Assembly: GCF_017873565.1 (NCBI RefSeq)
Contig: NZ_JAGGKH010000003.1
Location: forward strand, 1-64,000
DNA: 64,000 nucleotides
Source: Lederbergia galactosidilytica
GTDB taxonomy: Bacteria > Bacillota > Bacilli > Bacillales > Bacillaceae_C
Direction: 5' to 3'
In this document: positions 34,922 to 44,583 of the stretch, in pieces
How the letters are laid out: each line of letters starts with the position of its first letter
How positions within the stretch are numbered: position 1 is the stretch's first letter
Translations under genes and position numbers: made by a program
The notes under the pieces: generated by a model
The model's input: only the letters and a program-made list of their open reading frames with translations
What the model was told of the DNA's origin: nothing
Databases searched by the model: none

Positions 34922-35618
34922 TCAGCAAACAATTATCGGATATACGAGAACAACGGGTATAGTATTATTTGGCGTTTTGGGAGGATTGGGCTTCTTTATT
35001 GGGTATTTTCTTCCGCAAATAGCTACCTGGGCTTTAACATTGCCTTGGGTTCCTTTTCAAGGTCCGTTAAAATTAATTCACTTTTTTCAAGGCGATTGGA
35101 TTCATATTGTGCTGGCGATCATTGGGCTGATTGCAGGGATAGTGTTAGCTTTTATAGCAAAAAGAGAAATTCTGATTCTGAAGATAACCGATCAAGAGGT
35201 AAAGTTAGAAATAAAAGAGCAGGTCCAGACCCTATTAAAAAACGAGATTGCAGCTATTTTTCCAGATGGAAAACAACTTGTATTTCTCGGTAAATCGGGA
35301 TATGAGCTAGCACGTGAGAATAATGATGAATCATTAAAAAAAGTAGAGGAAGCTTTTCGATTTCATGATTATCCATGGTCTGGTATGGGTGATCCGTTTA
35401 AGGAGGAATACCATCGGTGGATTCCCGACACCTCTGATCTATCTCCTACTGTCAACGCAATTTTGCGGGCACGTGAGAAAGCTCTGCAGGAGAAAAAAGA
35501 AGAGGATATCAAAGATTTCCGTCTTGAGTTAGCTAAACTGGGCTATATTATACGCGATGAGAAGACGAGACAATTTTGGCGGCCAGTGAGCAAAGATACC
35601 TCCAATAAAGAAGATTGA
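34908..35618 (+). CDS. YqeB-like membrane protein
   Basis: A 236-residue protein with two N-terminal membrane segments (about 15-38 and 62-85) and a cytoplasmic, charged domain with repeated E/K/R. It resembles YqeB of Bacillus, whose function is unknown. TAGGAGGAG precedes the ATG. The start lies inside the end of the TetR gene, so the regulator probably controls its expression. A terminator follows. Confidence 0.7.
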   Translation: MRTDDQQTIIGYTRTTGIVLFGVLGGLGFFIGYFLPQIATWALTLPWVPFQGPLKLIHFFQGDWIHIVLAIIGLIAGIVLAFIAKREILILKITDQEVKLEIKEQVQTLLKNEIAAIFPDGKQLVFLGKSGYELARENNDESLKKVEEAFRFHDYPWSGMGDPFKEEYHRWIPDTSDLSPTVNAILRAREKALQEKKEEDIKDFRLELAKLGYIIRDEKTRQFWRPVSKDTSNKED

Positions 35619-35629
35619 GAAAGATGAAC

Positions 35630-35659
35630 GGCAGATGGAGGAAAGCCCATCTGCCATTT
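35630..35659 (+). terminator. Terminator of the TetR-yqeB operon
   Basis: Perfect 9-bp inverted repeat GGCAGATGG/CCATCTGCC followed by ATTTTG. Confidence 0.8.
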
Positions 35660-35887
35660 TGCTAGACTCGGAAATTATAGACTTTTTCACTTGTATATCC
35701 CGCTTGGTACTCCTTATCTCATGTCGAATGGAAAAGCAAAGTTCGGCTACAACGTTAGAAGATTGTCCGTCTAAAACAATCACTGGATAAAACCGTGTGT
35801 TGATATTTCTCGCAAGCATGAGAAATATCTTCTGGAAGTAAAGATAAGTTTACTGCTTGTAACAGTGCTAGGGCAGGGAGTAGTCAA

Positions 35888-37303
35888 TTAGCGTTTTTGA
35901 ATAGTAAAATTATCACTAAGAAGCAGCCAATTTTGTGGGAAAGGATATCCGAGCACCCAATAACTTATGCCCTGTAAATGATATTGCTTCACTAAATCGA
36001 ATTTTGCTTGAGCACTGCGAGCATCCTCATACCAAACTTCATGTTTTTTTCCTTGTTCATCTGTATAACGGAAGTACGGTGATTGTGCCACGGTGTCATA
36101 TTGAATGGCGACCTTATATTTTAAGGCGCGTCTGAGTGCCTCCTGCATATCAAATGTTTCGGCTTCTTGACCTTCTACATGTGGTAAAAGCCAATCCCGT
36201 GCATATAATTGAAAACCCATAAAAATTTTATTCCGGGGAATGACCGTGACCGCGTAATCGATAACTTTTTTCATTTGATTAATGGGGGAAATTGCTTGTG
36301 GCGGTCCAAAACGATAGCCCCATTCATAGGTCATTAAAATAACAAAATCTACGATTCTTCCTTGTGCTTCATAATCATGTGCCTCGTATAGAAGTCCTTT
36401 TTGCTCGGAACTTGTCTTAGGTGCTACTGCTGTTGAAACGAAAAATCCTAATGGGTGGAGGCGGTTGACAGCCCCTTGTAAAAATTGGTTATAAGCTTCT
36501 CGATCGCTTTGCTGCACATTTTCAAAATCGACATTTAACCCTTTATAACCCTTCTCCCTCATCACCTGTACAATATGATCGAGCAATGTGTTTTGAAGCT
36601 GTTGATTTGACAGAATATGATGGGCTAATGCTGTTCCAGTTTCTGTAGAAGAAAAATTTGTAATGCACATCATCGGGACAATTTGATTTTCATTCGCCAC
36701 CTGAATAACCGCTTCATCCTGGAGTGAGCTTAATGTTCCATCTTCTTTCACCGAATAAACAAAAGGTGCAATAAAGGTTAGATATTTTGCCACTTCACGA
36801 AGCTCCTGGGCAGCCGTTTCACCAGTATTAATCGTATAAGCATTTACATCAATGACAGGCTTAGGAAAAGGGATGATTAAAACCATACCGGGCACAATTT
36901 GGTTGAGATTCTGAATATGATTGGCCTGGATCAATTCTTGAATATTTATTTGGTAATTTTGGGCAATCTGCCATAAGGTCTCTCCAGCCCGTACCACATG
37001 TGTACGTGGTGGAATGACAATAATCGTTCCTACACTAAGGGAAGTAGGATGGCTACTCACATGTGGGTTTGCCTGAAGAAGAGCATTAAATTGAATGCCG
37101 TATTTCTGCGCAATTCCCCATAATGTTTCTCCTCCACGGACTGTATGGTGAATAGCGGCAATAGGGATCACCAAAGACTGACCAACTAATAGCTGATTCG
37201 GATCAGGTAATTCATTTGCCGCTGCAATTAGTTGATCTTGAGTTCCATATTGATTCGCAATTCTATTTAATGTCTCTCCTTTTCTCACTACATGAATAAT
37301 CAT
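35888..37303 (-). CDS. Spore cortex hydrolase SleL/YaaH type (three LysM + GH18)
   Basis: A 471-residue spore protein with three LysM repeats (about 2-47, 51-98, 103-147: HVVRKGETL, HTVRGGETL, HVVRAGETL) and a glycoside hydrolase family 18 barrel (about 155-460) with active-site motif GLNVDFENV, in which Asp and Glu are kept. It cleaves N-acetylglucosaminyl bonds of cortex peptidoglycan during germination. Classical SleL/YaaH has two LysM repeats, so a third is a small variation. No signal peptide, as usual for this family. AGGGGTGG precedes the ATG. Confidence 0.92.
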   Translation of the reverse strand: MIIHVVRKGETLNRIANQYGTQDQLIAAANELPDPNQLLVGQSLVIPIAAIHHTVRGGETLWGIAQKYGIQFNALLQANPHVSSHPTSLSVGTIIVIPPRTHVVRAGETLWQIAQNYQINIQELIQANHIQNLNQIVPGMVLIIPFPKPVIDVNAYTINTGETAAQELREVAKYLTFIAPFVYSVKEDGTLSSLQDEAVIQVANENQIVPMMCITNFSSTETGTALAHHILSNQQLQNTLLDHIVQVMREKGYKGLNVDFENVQQSDREAYNQFLQGAVNRLHPLGFFVSTAVAPKTSSEQKGLLYEAHDYEAQGRIVDFVILMTYEWGYRFGPPQAISPINQMKKVIDYAVTVIPRNKIFMGFQLYARDWLLPHVEGQEAETFDMQEALRRALKYKVAIQYDTVAQSPYFRYTDEQGKKHEVWYEDARSAQAKFDLVKQYHLQGISYWVLGYPFPQNWLLLSDNFTIQKR

Positions 37304-37418
37304 ATAAAACCACCCCTAATAAGATCATATGACTATTCTATGCAAGCATTGTAAAGGGAAGAACAGCGTTAGTATGATGAAAAAATTGCATTTAAATTAA
37401 AAGTTAATTTTAGATAAA

Positions 37419-37462
37419 AAAGAACCTATGCTCTGAAAGTGGATTGGAAGCATAGGTTCTTT
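37419..37462 (-). terminator. Terminator of the pxp operon
   Basis: Perfect 14-bp inverted repeat AAAGAACCTATGCT/AGCATAGGTTCTTT with T-run on the minus strand, 10 bases past the pxpA stop codon. Confidence 0.92.
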
Positions 37463-37471
37463 ACAGTATGG

Positions 37472-38230
37472 TTATTTATTCTTAAAAATCTTAATGCCTT
37501 CCTCTGTAAACTTTTTATTTAACATACGGGCAAAGTGAAGGGCAGAAGGACTGTCGCCATGTAGACAGATTGTATCTGCCTGGACAGCAATGTCAATGCC
37601 TTCTATTGTCCGCACTTTTCGTTTTTTGACAATACGGATTGCTTGATCTACAGATTGTTCCACATCGTGGATAAGTGCATTTGCTTGATGTCTCGGTGTC
37701 AGTGTTCCATCATTTTGATAGGTTCGATCAGCAAATACTTCATTAGCGGTTTGTAAACCTATTTTTTTGCCGGCTTTAATTAATTCACTATTAGCTAGTC
37801 CGAATAAAATCAGTTCAGGTTGAAAACGATAGATCGCCTCTGTGATGGCTTCTGCTAATTTTGAATCAACGGCTGCCATATTATAAAGAGCACCATGTGG
37901 TTTCACATGCCGAAGTGTACCGCCATGAGCGATAACAAAGCTATGAAGAGCACCGATTTGGTAAAGAACCATTTCAAACGCTTCTTGTGGCGAAATAGCC
38001 ATTTTTCTTCTCCCAAATCCTTGTAAATCGGGGAGACCGGGATGTGCTCCGATCGCAACGTTATTCTCTAATGCTAACTGAACGGTTTTATTCATCGTTG
38101 TGTAGTCTCCAGCGTGTAAACCACAGGCAATATTGGCGGAAGAAATATAGGGCATAATTTCCTCGTCAAACCCAACATTATATGTGCCAAAACCTTCGCC
38201 AATATCACAATTTAGATCAATCTGTTCCAT
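37472..38230 (-). CDS. pxpA: 5-oxoprolinase subunit A (LamB/YcsF family)
   Basis: A 252-residue subunit of the ATP-dependent enzyme that opens 5-oxoproline to glutamate. Family motifs: LNCDIGEGFGTY at the start, SSANIACGLHAGD, GAHPGLPDLQGFGRR and HVKPHGALYN. Last gene of a pxpB-pxpC-pxpA operon, 11 bases behind pxpC, with AGGAGG before the ATG. Confidence 0.95.
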   Translation of the reverse strand: MEQIDLNCDIGEGFGTYNVGFDEEIMPYISSANIACGLHAGDYTTMNKTVQLALENNVAIGAHPGLPDLQGFGRRKMAISPQEAFEMVLYQIGALHSFVIAHGGTLRHVKPHGALYNMAAVDSKLAEAITEAIYRFQPELILFGLANSELIKAGKKIGLQTANEVFADRTYQNDGTLTPRHQANALIHDVEQSVDQAIRIVKKRKVRTIEGIDIAVQADTICLHGDSPSALHFARMLNKKFTEEGIKIFKNK

Positions 38231-38241
38231 ATGAAATCCTC

Positions 38242-39213
38242 CTACTTAAAAATCTCATTCCATTTCAAGTGGCAAGCTTTTTTTATTACTTCCAAATCCC
38301 CCAGTTGTTTACGCGTTTTTTGATAAGCAGCTTGTAGAGAAATTTCTTGAAAGGAAAGTTTGCTTCCTGGCCGCATTTGACTTAAGCGCGGAAGGTCACT
38401 TCGTATAACTTCACCTATTTTCGGATAACCACCTGTTGGTTGACGATCGGCCATCAAAATAATTGGTTGTCCATTTGGAGGGATTTGAATGCTGCCAAAT
38501 GTTGTCCCTTCGGTCATTAACTCCTTTGACTCCTTCCGTTCTAAGGTAGGCCCAGATAACCGATACCCCATACGATCTGAGTCAGGTTCTATTGTAAAAG
38601 AGCTTGACTCAAAAGTTTGTAAGGACTCTTTTGAAAACCAGTGATATTGTCGACCTCTAATAAAACGAATAGGGGAGTCATTTTTATCGAGATAATTATT
38701 GTCTATATAATAAGGGAAACTTTGATTGGGGGGCAGGGGAGGCAACATACCTTTGGCTGGAAGAATATCTCCCTCTTTTATGGGCCGCCCATTTAGTCCG
38801 CCTATTTTCGCTTTCACATCAGTGCTATAGCTATCTAAGACCTTTTCTAGAAAAAATCCGTTTTTTACAGCTAAATACGCTCTAACTCCATCTCTCGCAT
38901 AACCAAAGGATAAAACATCACCTTTTTTGGCGAAGATTGGTTTGCCTTGTGGTAGTTTTTTTTCATTCCAGCTTGCATTCATGTCTGCCCCGAAAATTGC
39001 CAGAATGAGGTCTTCCTCGATTGCTAGTGTGGGTCCCTGAAATGTCATTTCTAAAACAGCTTCATCTTCGTAATTATTAAGAAGAATGTTGGCTATCCTT
39101 GCCGCCCATTGATCCATTGCTCCGCAAACTGAAATACCTAGACTTTGCCCCCCATACCTTCCAAGATCTTGAATCGTTGTTTGCATGCCTGGCTTCATTA
39201 CTTTAATCGACAT
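38242..39213 (-). CDS. pxpC: 5-oxoprolinase subunit C (KipA/biotin-dependent carboxyltransferase family)
   Basis: A 323-residue cyclophilin-like fold protein, with GMQTTIQDLGRYGGQSLGISVCGAMD and the GPTLERKESKELMTEG...GSIQIPPNGQPIILMADRQPTGGYPKIG region typical of the family. It acts with PxpA and PxpB in 5-oxoproline hydrolysis; the B. subtilis homologue KipA counteracts KipI. The start overlaps the end of pxpB by 11 bases, with GGAGGG upstream. Confidence 0.95.
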   Translation of the reverse strand: MSIKVMKPGMQTTIQDLGRYGGQSLGISVCGAMDQWAARIANILLNNYEDEAVLEMTFQGPTLAIEEDLILAIFGADMNASWNEKKLPQGKPIFAKKGDVLSFGYARDGVRAYLAVKNGFFLEKVLDSYSTDVKAKIGGLNGRPIKEGDILPAKGMLPPLPPNQSFPYYIDNNYLDKNDSPIRFIRGRQYHWFSKESLQTFESSSFTIEPDSDRMGYRLSGPTLERKESKELMTEGTTFGSIQIPPNGQPIILMADRQPTGGYPKIGEVIRSDLPRLSQMRPGSKLSFQEISLQAAYQKTRKQLGDLEVIKKACHLKWNEIFK

Positions 39214-39904
39214 GTTTTCCCTCCAAAGCTTGAAACTCTTCTTTACTGATTGTGATAAAACGAATCAAATCTCCAGATTGAAGAAGGGTAGGTTGATGAT
39301 GGCTCTGGTCGAAAAGTTGATAAGGTGTTCTTCCGATAATTTGCCAACCACCTGGAGAGGCTAAAGGATAGATGCCCGTTTGCTCACCCGCAATACCAAC
39401 AGAGCCAGCAGGGATTGTGGAACGGGGAACAGTTCGTCTCGGTGTTGCTATTTTTGAATCCATTCCACCGAGAAAAGGAAAACCCGGTGAAAAACCGAGA
39501 AAATAGACAGGGTAAATTTGGCTGATGTGAATTTGAATCACTTCTTGGATCGAAAGCTTGTTAAAGTCCGCTACAAATTTAAGATCTAGCGCATAAGGTT
39601 CTTCATAACATACAGGAATCTCTTTGATCTGTTTTTTCTTAATAATTGTGGATAAAGGGGGAGATAACTGTAAAATCAATTCCTTTAATCTTTCGAAAGG
39701 GTGATAAGCGAAAATGTCTTCAGGACGATAAAATACTGTAAGCGTAGTATAGGCTGGAACAATTTCACTTACTCCAGGGATAGCGGCTGTTTCAATTGTC
39801 TTTTTCCAACTAAGAATCGTATTATTCATTTCTATATTCATTGTATCTCCGAATTCCATTATTAAAGCGTCCTCACCCATTGGGAAAAACTTTATAGAGT
39901 CCAT
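39203..39904 (-). CDS. pxpB: 5-oxoprolinase subunit B (KipI family)
   Basis: A 233-residue protein, first gene of the operon. Family motifs: FPMGEDALIMEFGD, PVCYEEPYALDL, the FLGFSPGFPFLGGMD loop and TPRRTVPRSTIPAGSVGIAGEQTGIYP. B. subtilis KipI also inhibits the sporulation kinase KinA, but oxoprolinase function is the general role. ATG 39904 is chosen over TTG 39922 because GAGGTG precedes it. Confidence 0.95.
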   Translation of the reverse strand: MDSIKFFPMGEDALIMEFGDTMNIEMNNTILSWKKTIETAAIPGVSEIVPAYTTLTVFYRPEDIFAYHPFERLKELILQLSPPLSTIIKKKQIKEIPVCYEEPYALDLKFVADFNKLSIQEVIQIHISQIYPVYFLGFSPGFPFLGGMDSKIATPRRTVPRSTIPAGSVGIAGEQTGIYPLASPGGWQIIGRTPYQLFDQSHHQPTLLQSGDLIRFITISKEEFQALEGKHVD

Positions 39905-40018
39905 GTTTTTCACCTCGTTCAAGATTTATACCTACTACTATACCAAGAGTGGAAATTCTTTTACAGAAACTACTCTTAACATCGTATAGAGATATCTTTC
40001 TTCTTAGTGACATTAAAA

Positions 40019-40043
40019 AGACCAAGTTTTCAGGACTTGGTCT
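40019..40043 (-). terminator. Terminator of uppP
   Basis: Perfect 9-bp inverted repeat AGACCAAGT/ACTTGGTCT, followed on the minus strand by TTTTTAA. Confidence 0.85.
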
Positions 40044-40097
40044 ACAGAGGATGTTATAGAATGGTTAATCCGATTTTTCGTCTTAGACTGAAGTAAA

Positions 40098-40952
40098 TCA
40101 ACCGATAGAATAATAGACAATCGCTAAGACAACGGCTAGAATAATTCGATAGATGGCAAATGGACGTAATTTTACACGGCTGATTAGCGCAAGGAAAAAG
40201 CGAATGGAGACCCAAGCGAAAACAAAAGCACTAATAAAGCCAACGATGAAAAAAGGCAAGACATCTAGTGTCATTACATCCCACTTTTTCAAAAGGGAAA
40301 CGGCGCTCGCCCCAAACATAATTGGAACTGCCATAATAAAAGTGAAATCAGCGGCTGCACGATGTTTCAATCCCATCAAGACACCACCAGAAATGGTTGC
40401 GCCTGAACGCGAAAATCCTGGCCACAAGGCAATACATTGAAATAGTCCAATCAGCAGAGCCTGGCGATATGTAATTTCATCGAGGGAGTTCCCGCGAAAA
40501 TCTCGCTCCTTTTTAGACTGCCGATCAGCGATAAGCATGAGAATAGCTCCTGCAACAAGTGCTAACAGGACTGTTTCAATTCGAAATAAATATTTGTCTA
40601 TAACGTCTTCAAAGGCTAATCCCAGCACAGCGGCGGGAATAAGACCGACAATAACATGGGAAAGTTTTAAACGAGAATGATTTGTTGGTGTTGATGTGCT
40701 TGTCCCTCCAATATTGATCCCGACTAAACTCCAAAGACGTGACCAAAAGACAATAACAACAGCCATAATGGATCCAAGTTGAATCACAACTTTAAATGTA
40801 TTGGCAACTTCTTGTGAACCTAATAATTGTGCTGATTTGAACAGCATATCATCTACGATAATCATATGGCCAGTTGATGAGACAGGCGCAAACTCTGTCA
40901 TACCTTCCACAAAACCAAGAATAAGTGCGACAATCCAATCGCGAATATCCAT
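40098..40952 (-). CDS. uppP: Undecaprenyl-diphosphatase (BacA family)
   Basis: A 284-residue integral membrane enzyme that recycles the lipid carrier of cell wall synthesis by removing one phosphate from undecaprenyl pyrophosphate; overexpression gives bacitracin resistance in other bacteria. Both active-site motifs are present: EGMTEFAPVSSTGHM (residues 16-30) and PGFSRSGATISGG. AAAGGAG precedes the ATG; single-gene unit. Confidence 0.95.
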   Translation of the reverse strand: MDIRDWIVALILGFVEGMTEFAPVSSTGHMIIVDDMLFKSAQLLGSQEVANTFKVVIQLGSIMAVVIVFWSRLWSLVGINIGGTSTSTPTNHSRLKLSHVIVGLIPAAVLGLAFEDVIDKYLFRIETVLLALVAGAILMLIADRQSKKERDFRGNSLDEITYRQALLIGLFQCIALWPGFSRSGATISGGVLMGLKHRAAADFTFIMAVPIMFGASAVSLLKKWDVMTLDVLPFFIVGFISAFVFAWVSIRFFLALISRVKLRPFAIYRIILAVVLAIVYYSIG

Positions 40953-41121
40953 AAGTAACTCCTTTCAGTACTAAACCTTTACTTTCTAGCTAACTTAACA
41001 TCCATCTTTTATTCAGTTTACACGGTTTTACGGAAAAAAAGAACATATTTATCAATAATTAATAATATACATACACTACTTTTTCATAGTATAATATAAT
41101 CTAACACCATTTTAAAAAAAT

Positions 41122-41151
41122 AGGAGGTGGACCACCTTTCTGTGAAAGGTG
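41122..41151 (+). promoter_or_regulatory. Hairpin that covers the ribosome binding site of the CNNM-type gene
   Basis: CACCTTTC (41133-41140) and GAAAGGTG (41144-41151) form an 8-bp stem with a 3-base loop; the right arm is the ribosome binding site AAAGGTG of TTG 41158. An upstream AGGAGGTGG can pair with CCACCT and would compete for the left arm. This looks like translational control. Confidence 0.5.
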
Positions 41152-41157
41152 AACCAT

Positions 41158-42483
41158 TTGGACATTGCCAGTTTACTCTTAATTGCTTTATTAATTGCTT
41201 TAACAGCCTTTTTTGTTGCTACGGAATTTGCGATTGTTAAAATTAGAAGTTCTCGGATTGACCAGCTAGTAGAAGAAGGAAAGGCGGGCGCAAAAGCTGC
41301 CAAACATGTGATTACTCACATGGATGAATATTTATCAGCCTGTCAACTGGGGATTACGGTTACAGCGCTTGGAATTGGTTGGTTAGGAGAGCCAGCAGTC
41401 AAAAGTTTACTTGATCCGATTTTTGATAAGTTGCAAATTAATCCATCTGTTTCAACCATTATTTCAGTTGCCGTTTCCTTTTTATTTATTACGTATCTCC
41501 ATGTTGTAGTAGGAGAGCTTGCACCAAAAACGGTGGCGATCCAAAGGGCAGAAAATGTTACCTTACTTGCTGCTAAACCGATTGTCTGGTTTTACAGATT
41601 GATGTTTCCGTTTATTTGGTTATTGAATGGCTCAGCTCGTCTTATAATTAAAGCATTTGGGATGCAACCAGTAACAGAACATGAGACTTCCCACTCTGAA
41701 GAAGAGTTAAGAATTATTTTGTCAGATAGTTATAAGAGTGGGGAAATTAATCACTCGGAATTACTCTATGTGAATAATATTTTTAAGTTTGACGATCGAA
41801 GTGCGAAGGAAATTATGGTCCCTAGAACAGAAATGGTTTCTCTTTCGACCGATAATAGTTTTCAAGACTGGATGAACATCATAAAAACAGAGAAATTGAC
41901 ACGTTATCCTATTTATGATGGTGACAAAGACAATATTATAGGCATCATCAATGTAAAAGATATTTTGATGGCGCAAATTAATCATACAAAGACACTTTCG
42001 GAAATGGAGTTAACTTCTTTTCTCAAACCTGTCATCCTCATTATTGAGACGATTTCCATACAGGAGCTATTCCTGAAGATGCAGCAAGAGCGCATTCATA
42101 TGGCTGTGTTAATGGATGAATACGGAGGCACATCAGGCCTTGTCACAATTGAGGATATTATTGAAGAAATCGTCGGAGAAATCCGGGATGAATTTGATAC
42201 AGATGAGCAAGAGGAGATTACTAAGGTTTCAGAAGATCAATATTTATTTAGTGGGAAAGTTTTGGTCAATGAGGTCAATGATATATTAGGAATCACATTA
42301 TCTGACGAAGAGGTAGATACACTCGGAGGTTGGATTTTATCACAGAATAGTGATGTGAAAATAGGGGACACATTCTCACATGACCAATACTCTTTCACTG
42401 TAAATGAAATGGATGGACATCAAGTTCGCTATGTTTCAGCTCAAAAGGAAGAAGCCCTTTTGCAAATGGTTGAAAATGAATAA
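41158..42483 (+). CDS. CNNM/CorC-type transporter with CBS domains (hemolysin C-like)
   Basis: A 441-residue membrane protein: DUF21/CNNM membrane domain (about 1-190; AFFVATEFAIVKIRSSRIDQL), two CBS domains (about 205-330; IMVPRTEM, DEYGGTSGLVTIEDIIEEIVGEI) and a CorC_HlyC transporter-associated domain (about 350-430). Members export Mg2+ or other cations or protect against them. I chose TTG 41158, with AAAGGTG 6 bases upstream; GTG 41149 is the alternative. The ribosome binding site lies in a hairpin. Single gene with strong terminator. Confidence 0.92.
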   Translation: MDIASLLLIALLIALTAFFVATEFAIVKIRSSRIDQLVEEGKAGAKAAKHVITHMDEYLSACQLGITVTALGIGWLGEPAVKSLLDPIFDKLQINPSVSTIISVAVSFLFITYLHVVVGELAPKTVAIQRAENVTLLAAKPIVWFYRLMFPFIWLLNGSARLIIKAFGMQPVTEHETSHSEEELRIILSDSYKSGEINHSELLYVNNIFKFDDRSAKEIMVPRTEMVSLSTDNSFQDWMNIIKTEKLTRYPIYDGDKDNIIGIINVKDILMAQINHTKTLSEMELTSFLKPVILIIETISIQELFLKMQQERIHMAVLMDEYGGTSGLVTIEDIIEEIVGEIRDEFDTDEQEEITKVSEDQYLFSGKVLVNEVNDILGITLSDEEVDTLGGWILSQNSDVKIGDTFSHDQYSFTVNEMDGHQVRYVSAQKEEALLQMVENE

Positions 42484-42486
42484 ATA

Positions 42487-42520
42487 AGAAAGCATGCTGT
42501 ATTTTCATAGCATGCTTTCT
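42487..42520 (+). terminator. Terminator of the CNNM-type gene
   Basis: Perfect 12-bp inverted repeat AGAAAGCATGCT/AGCATGCTTTCT followed by TTA. Confidence 0.88.
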
Positions 42521-42638
42521 TTATGCATTATTTTGGAGCCATGATTGGTAACACAGGCATTGTTAAGAGCAACAAGGCTTAAGTGCAATTTGATCAATGA
42601 GGAGAGTGTATTCCCACTGAGTAGTTTAGTGCAATATA

Positions 42639-43106
42639 TTATTCTCCGAAAACATTGCGCCATTCATCTTTTTTAGAAAGCATTTCACGGGCTAGTTCTT
42701 GTGCGCCTTCTAAGCTATGGCTTGCTGCCCATCCACATTGAACTTCATTGCAGGCAGGGACTTCTGTTGCTTGTTGCACATCATTTAGTGTCTTTTCAAC
42801 TGTCTCGAGGATTTCATCAAAGTCATTATGATTAATGACTGTTAGATAGAATCCTGTTTGACATCCCATTGGACTTAAATCGACGACACTATTATGATGA
42901 TTACGGATTAATTCTGCCATCAAGTGTTCTAGTGAATGTAGAGCAGGCATTTCCATATGTGCTTGATTTGGTTGTTTGAAACGAAGGTCATATTTATGAA
43001 TGACATCCCCATTTTCGCCTTCTGTTACACCAGCTAGGCGAATATACGGTGCCTTTACTTTAGTATGATCAAGATTAAAACTTTCAACATTCATTTTTTG
43101 AGCCAT
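42639..43106 (-). CDS. luxS: S-ribosylhomocysteine lyase
   Basis: A 155-residue cytoplasmic iron enzyme that splits S-ribosylhomocysteine into homocysteine and DPD, the precursor of autoinducer-2. Metal ligands His57 and His61 (LHSLEHLM) and Cys124, and catalytic Cys82 (PMGCQTGFY) are all present. AGGAGTG precedes the ATG. The sequence looks nearer to the Lactobacillus/Clostridium type than to B. subtilis LuxS (impression only). It follows an NhaC-family gene on the same strand, 108 bases away, and both lie downstream of a SAM riboswitch. Confidence 0.96.
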   Translation of the reverse strand: MAQKMNVESFNLDHTKVKAPYIRLAGVTEGENGDVIHKYDLRFKQPNQAHMEMPALHSLEHLMAELIRNHHNSVVDLSPMGCQTGFYLTVINHNDFDEILETVEKTLNDVQQATEVPACNEVQCGWAASHSLEGAQELAREMLSKKDEWRNVFGE

Positions 43107-43214
43107 GATCCATTCACTCCTAAACGATTATTAATTTCTACTATAATATAGTAACATACTTTACTGAAAATTGGTTTTTATATAATTACTCTCTAACTTA
43201 GCTAATTATTTGTT

Positions 43215-44525
43215 TTACTTATTTTTGTTATTCACTTTATTATATCTTGGGAAATTAAGAAGAATAGCTAAGACACCGCAGATACCAAGCGCAATTGGAT
43301 AAAATGAATAAGGTATAATACTAACGGGTGAAATGGCCGCAAGTCCTGAAGCTACAAGCATTTGTCCGCCATAAGGAACAATTCCTTGCCAGCAGCTTGC
43401 AAAAATATCTAGTAGACTTGCGGATTTTCTTGGATCAATCTTATATTCATCCGCAATATCTTTTGCCAACGGTCCTGTCATAATAATCGAAATCGTATTG
43501 TTGGCTGTAGCGATATCTGCTACGCTGACTAAACCGGCAATTCCAAATTCTGCTCCCTTTTTTGTTTTCAATTTACTTGTGACAAAGTTTAGTAGCCAAT
43601 CAATTCCTCCATTATGCTGGATAATGCCAATCATACCTCCGATAAGTACAGCGACAATGGCAATATCCTCCATATTTATAATTCCTTGTGAAATTGCTTT
43701 AATCAAACCCGTCATTGTGTAGGAGCCATCGATTAAGCCAATGATTCCGGCAAAAATCGTCCCGCACAGAAGGACAATGACAACATTAACCCCTATTATT
43801 GCGGAAACTAGTACAAGAATATAAGGAAGAACTTTAATAAAATTGAAAGGATATTCTCCAAGAGTCTGGACTTCATTTCCCATGGTTACAAGCCATAGAA
43901 TGATAGCTGTCACGATCGCTCCTGGTAAAATGATAAAAAAGTTCGTTTTGAACTTGTCACTCATTTTAGTTTTTTGCGTCCGTACCGCGGCGATCGTCGT
44001 ATCTGAAATCATCGATAAATTGTCTCCAAACATCGCTCCTCCGATTACCGTTCCCATAGCTAAAGCCATTGATATGCCTGTTTGTTCGGCAATACCTATG
44101 CCAATCGGTGCTAAAGCGGCTACTGTCCCCATGGATGTACCCATTGAAATGGAAATAAAGCAGCCAACAATAAATAGCCCTACCATTAATAAATTACTAG
44201 GAATGAAGGATAGTCCCATGTTAACAGTAGAATCTACAGCTCCCATTCCCTTGGCCGTTTCGGCGAAAGCGCCGGCTAATATAAAGATGACAACCATTAA
44301 GATAATGTTGGGATGGCCGGCCCCTTTTGTAAAGATTTCTAATTTATTGGTTAAAGTTTCTTTTCTATTCATAGCTAATGCAAAGGCAGCTGCAATGACA
44401 ATCGCAACATTTAACGGCATATTTGAAAAGTCTCCAGAAATAATTCCATTCCCAATAAAAAGCAACACAAAGATGAGCAATGGCAGTAAAGCAAGAAGAC
44501 TTCCTTTTTTTGTCTCTTTCGTCAT
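43215..44525 (-). CDS. NhaC-family Na+/H+ antiporter or MetT-like methionine transporter
   Basis: A 436-residue membrane protein with about 11 membrane segments. SMGTSMGTVAALAPIGIGIAEQ and GAMFGDNLSMISDTTIAA are typical NhaC superfamily motifs. Annotation as Na+/H+ antiporter is the default, but an NhaC-superfamily protein (MetT) is a predicted methionine transporter controlled by S-boxes in Gram-positive bacteria (from memory of comparative genomics). Its position between luxS and a SAM-I riboswitch makes the methionine role worth considering. TAGGGAGG precedes the ATG. Confidence 0.85.
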   Translation of the reverse strand: MTKETKKGSLLALLPLLIFVLLFIGNGIISGDFSNMPLNVAIVIAAAFALAMNRKETLTNKLEIFTKGAGHPNIILMVVIFILAGAFAETAKGMGAVDSTVNMGLSFIPSNLLMVGLFIVGCFISISMGTSMGTVAALAPIGIGIAEQTGISMALAMGTVIGGAMFGDNLSMISDTTIAAVRTQKTKMSDKFKTNFFIILPGAIVTAIILWLVTMGNEVQTLGEYPFNFIKVLPYILVLVSAIIGVNVVIVLLCGTIFAGIIGLIDGSYTMTGLIKAISQGIINMEDIAIVAVLIGGMIGIIQHNGGIDWLLNFVTSKLKTKKGAEFGIAGLVSVADIATANNTISIIMTGPLAKDIADEYKIDPRKSASLLDIFASCWQGIVPYGGQMLVASGLAAISPVSIIPYSFYPIALGICGVLAILLNFPRYNKVNNKNK

Positions 44526-44583
44526 AGAAAAACCTCCCTAAAATTTAAAGTGAATCTTGATGTCTATCGGTTTTAAGCACGAA

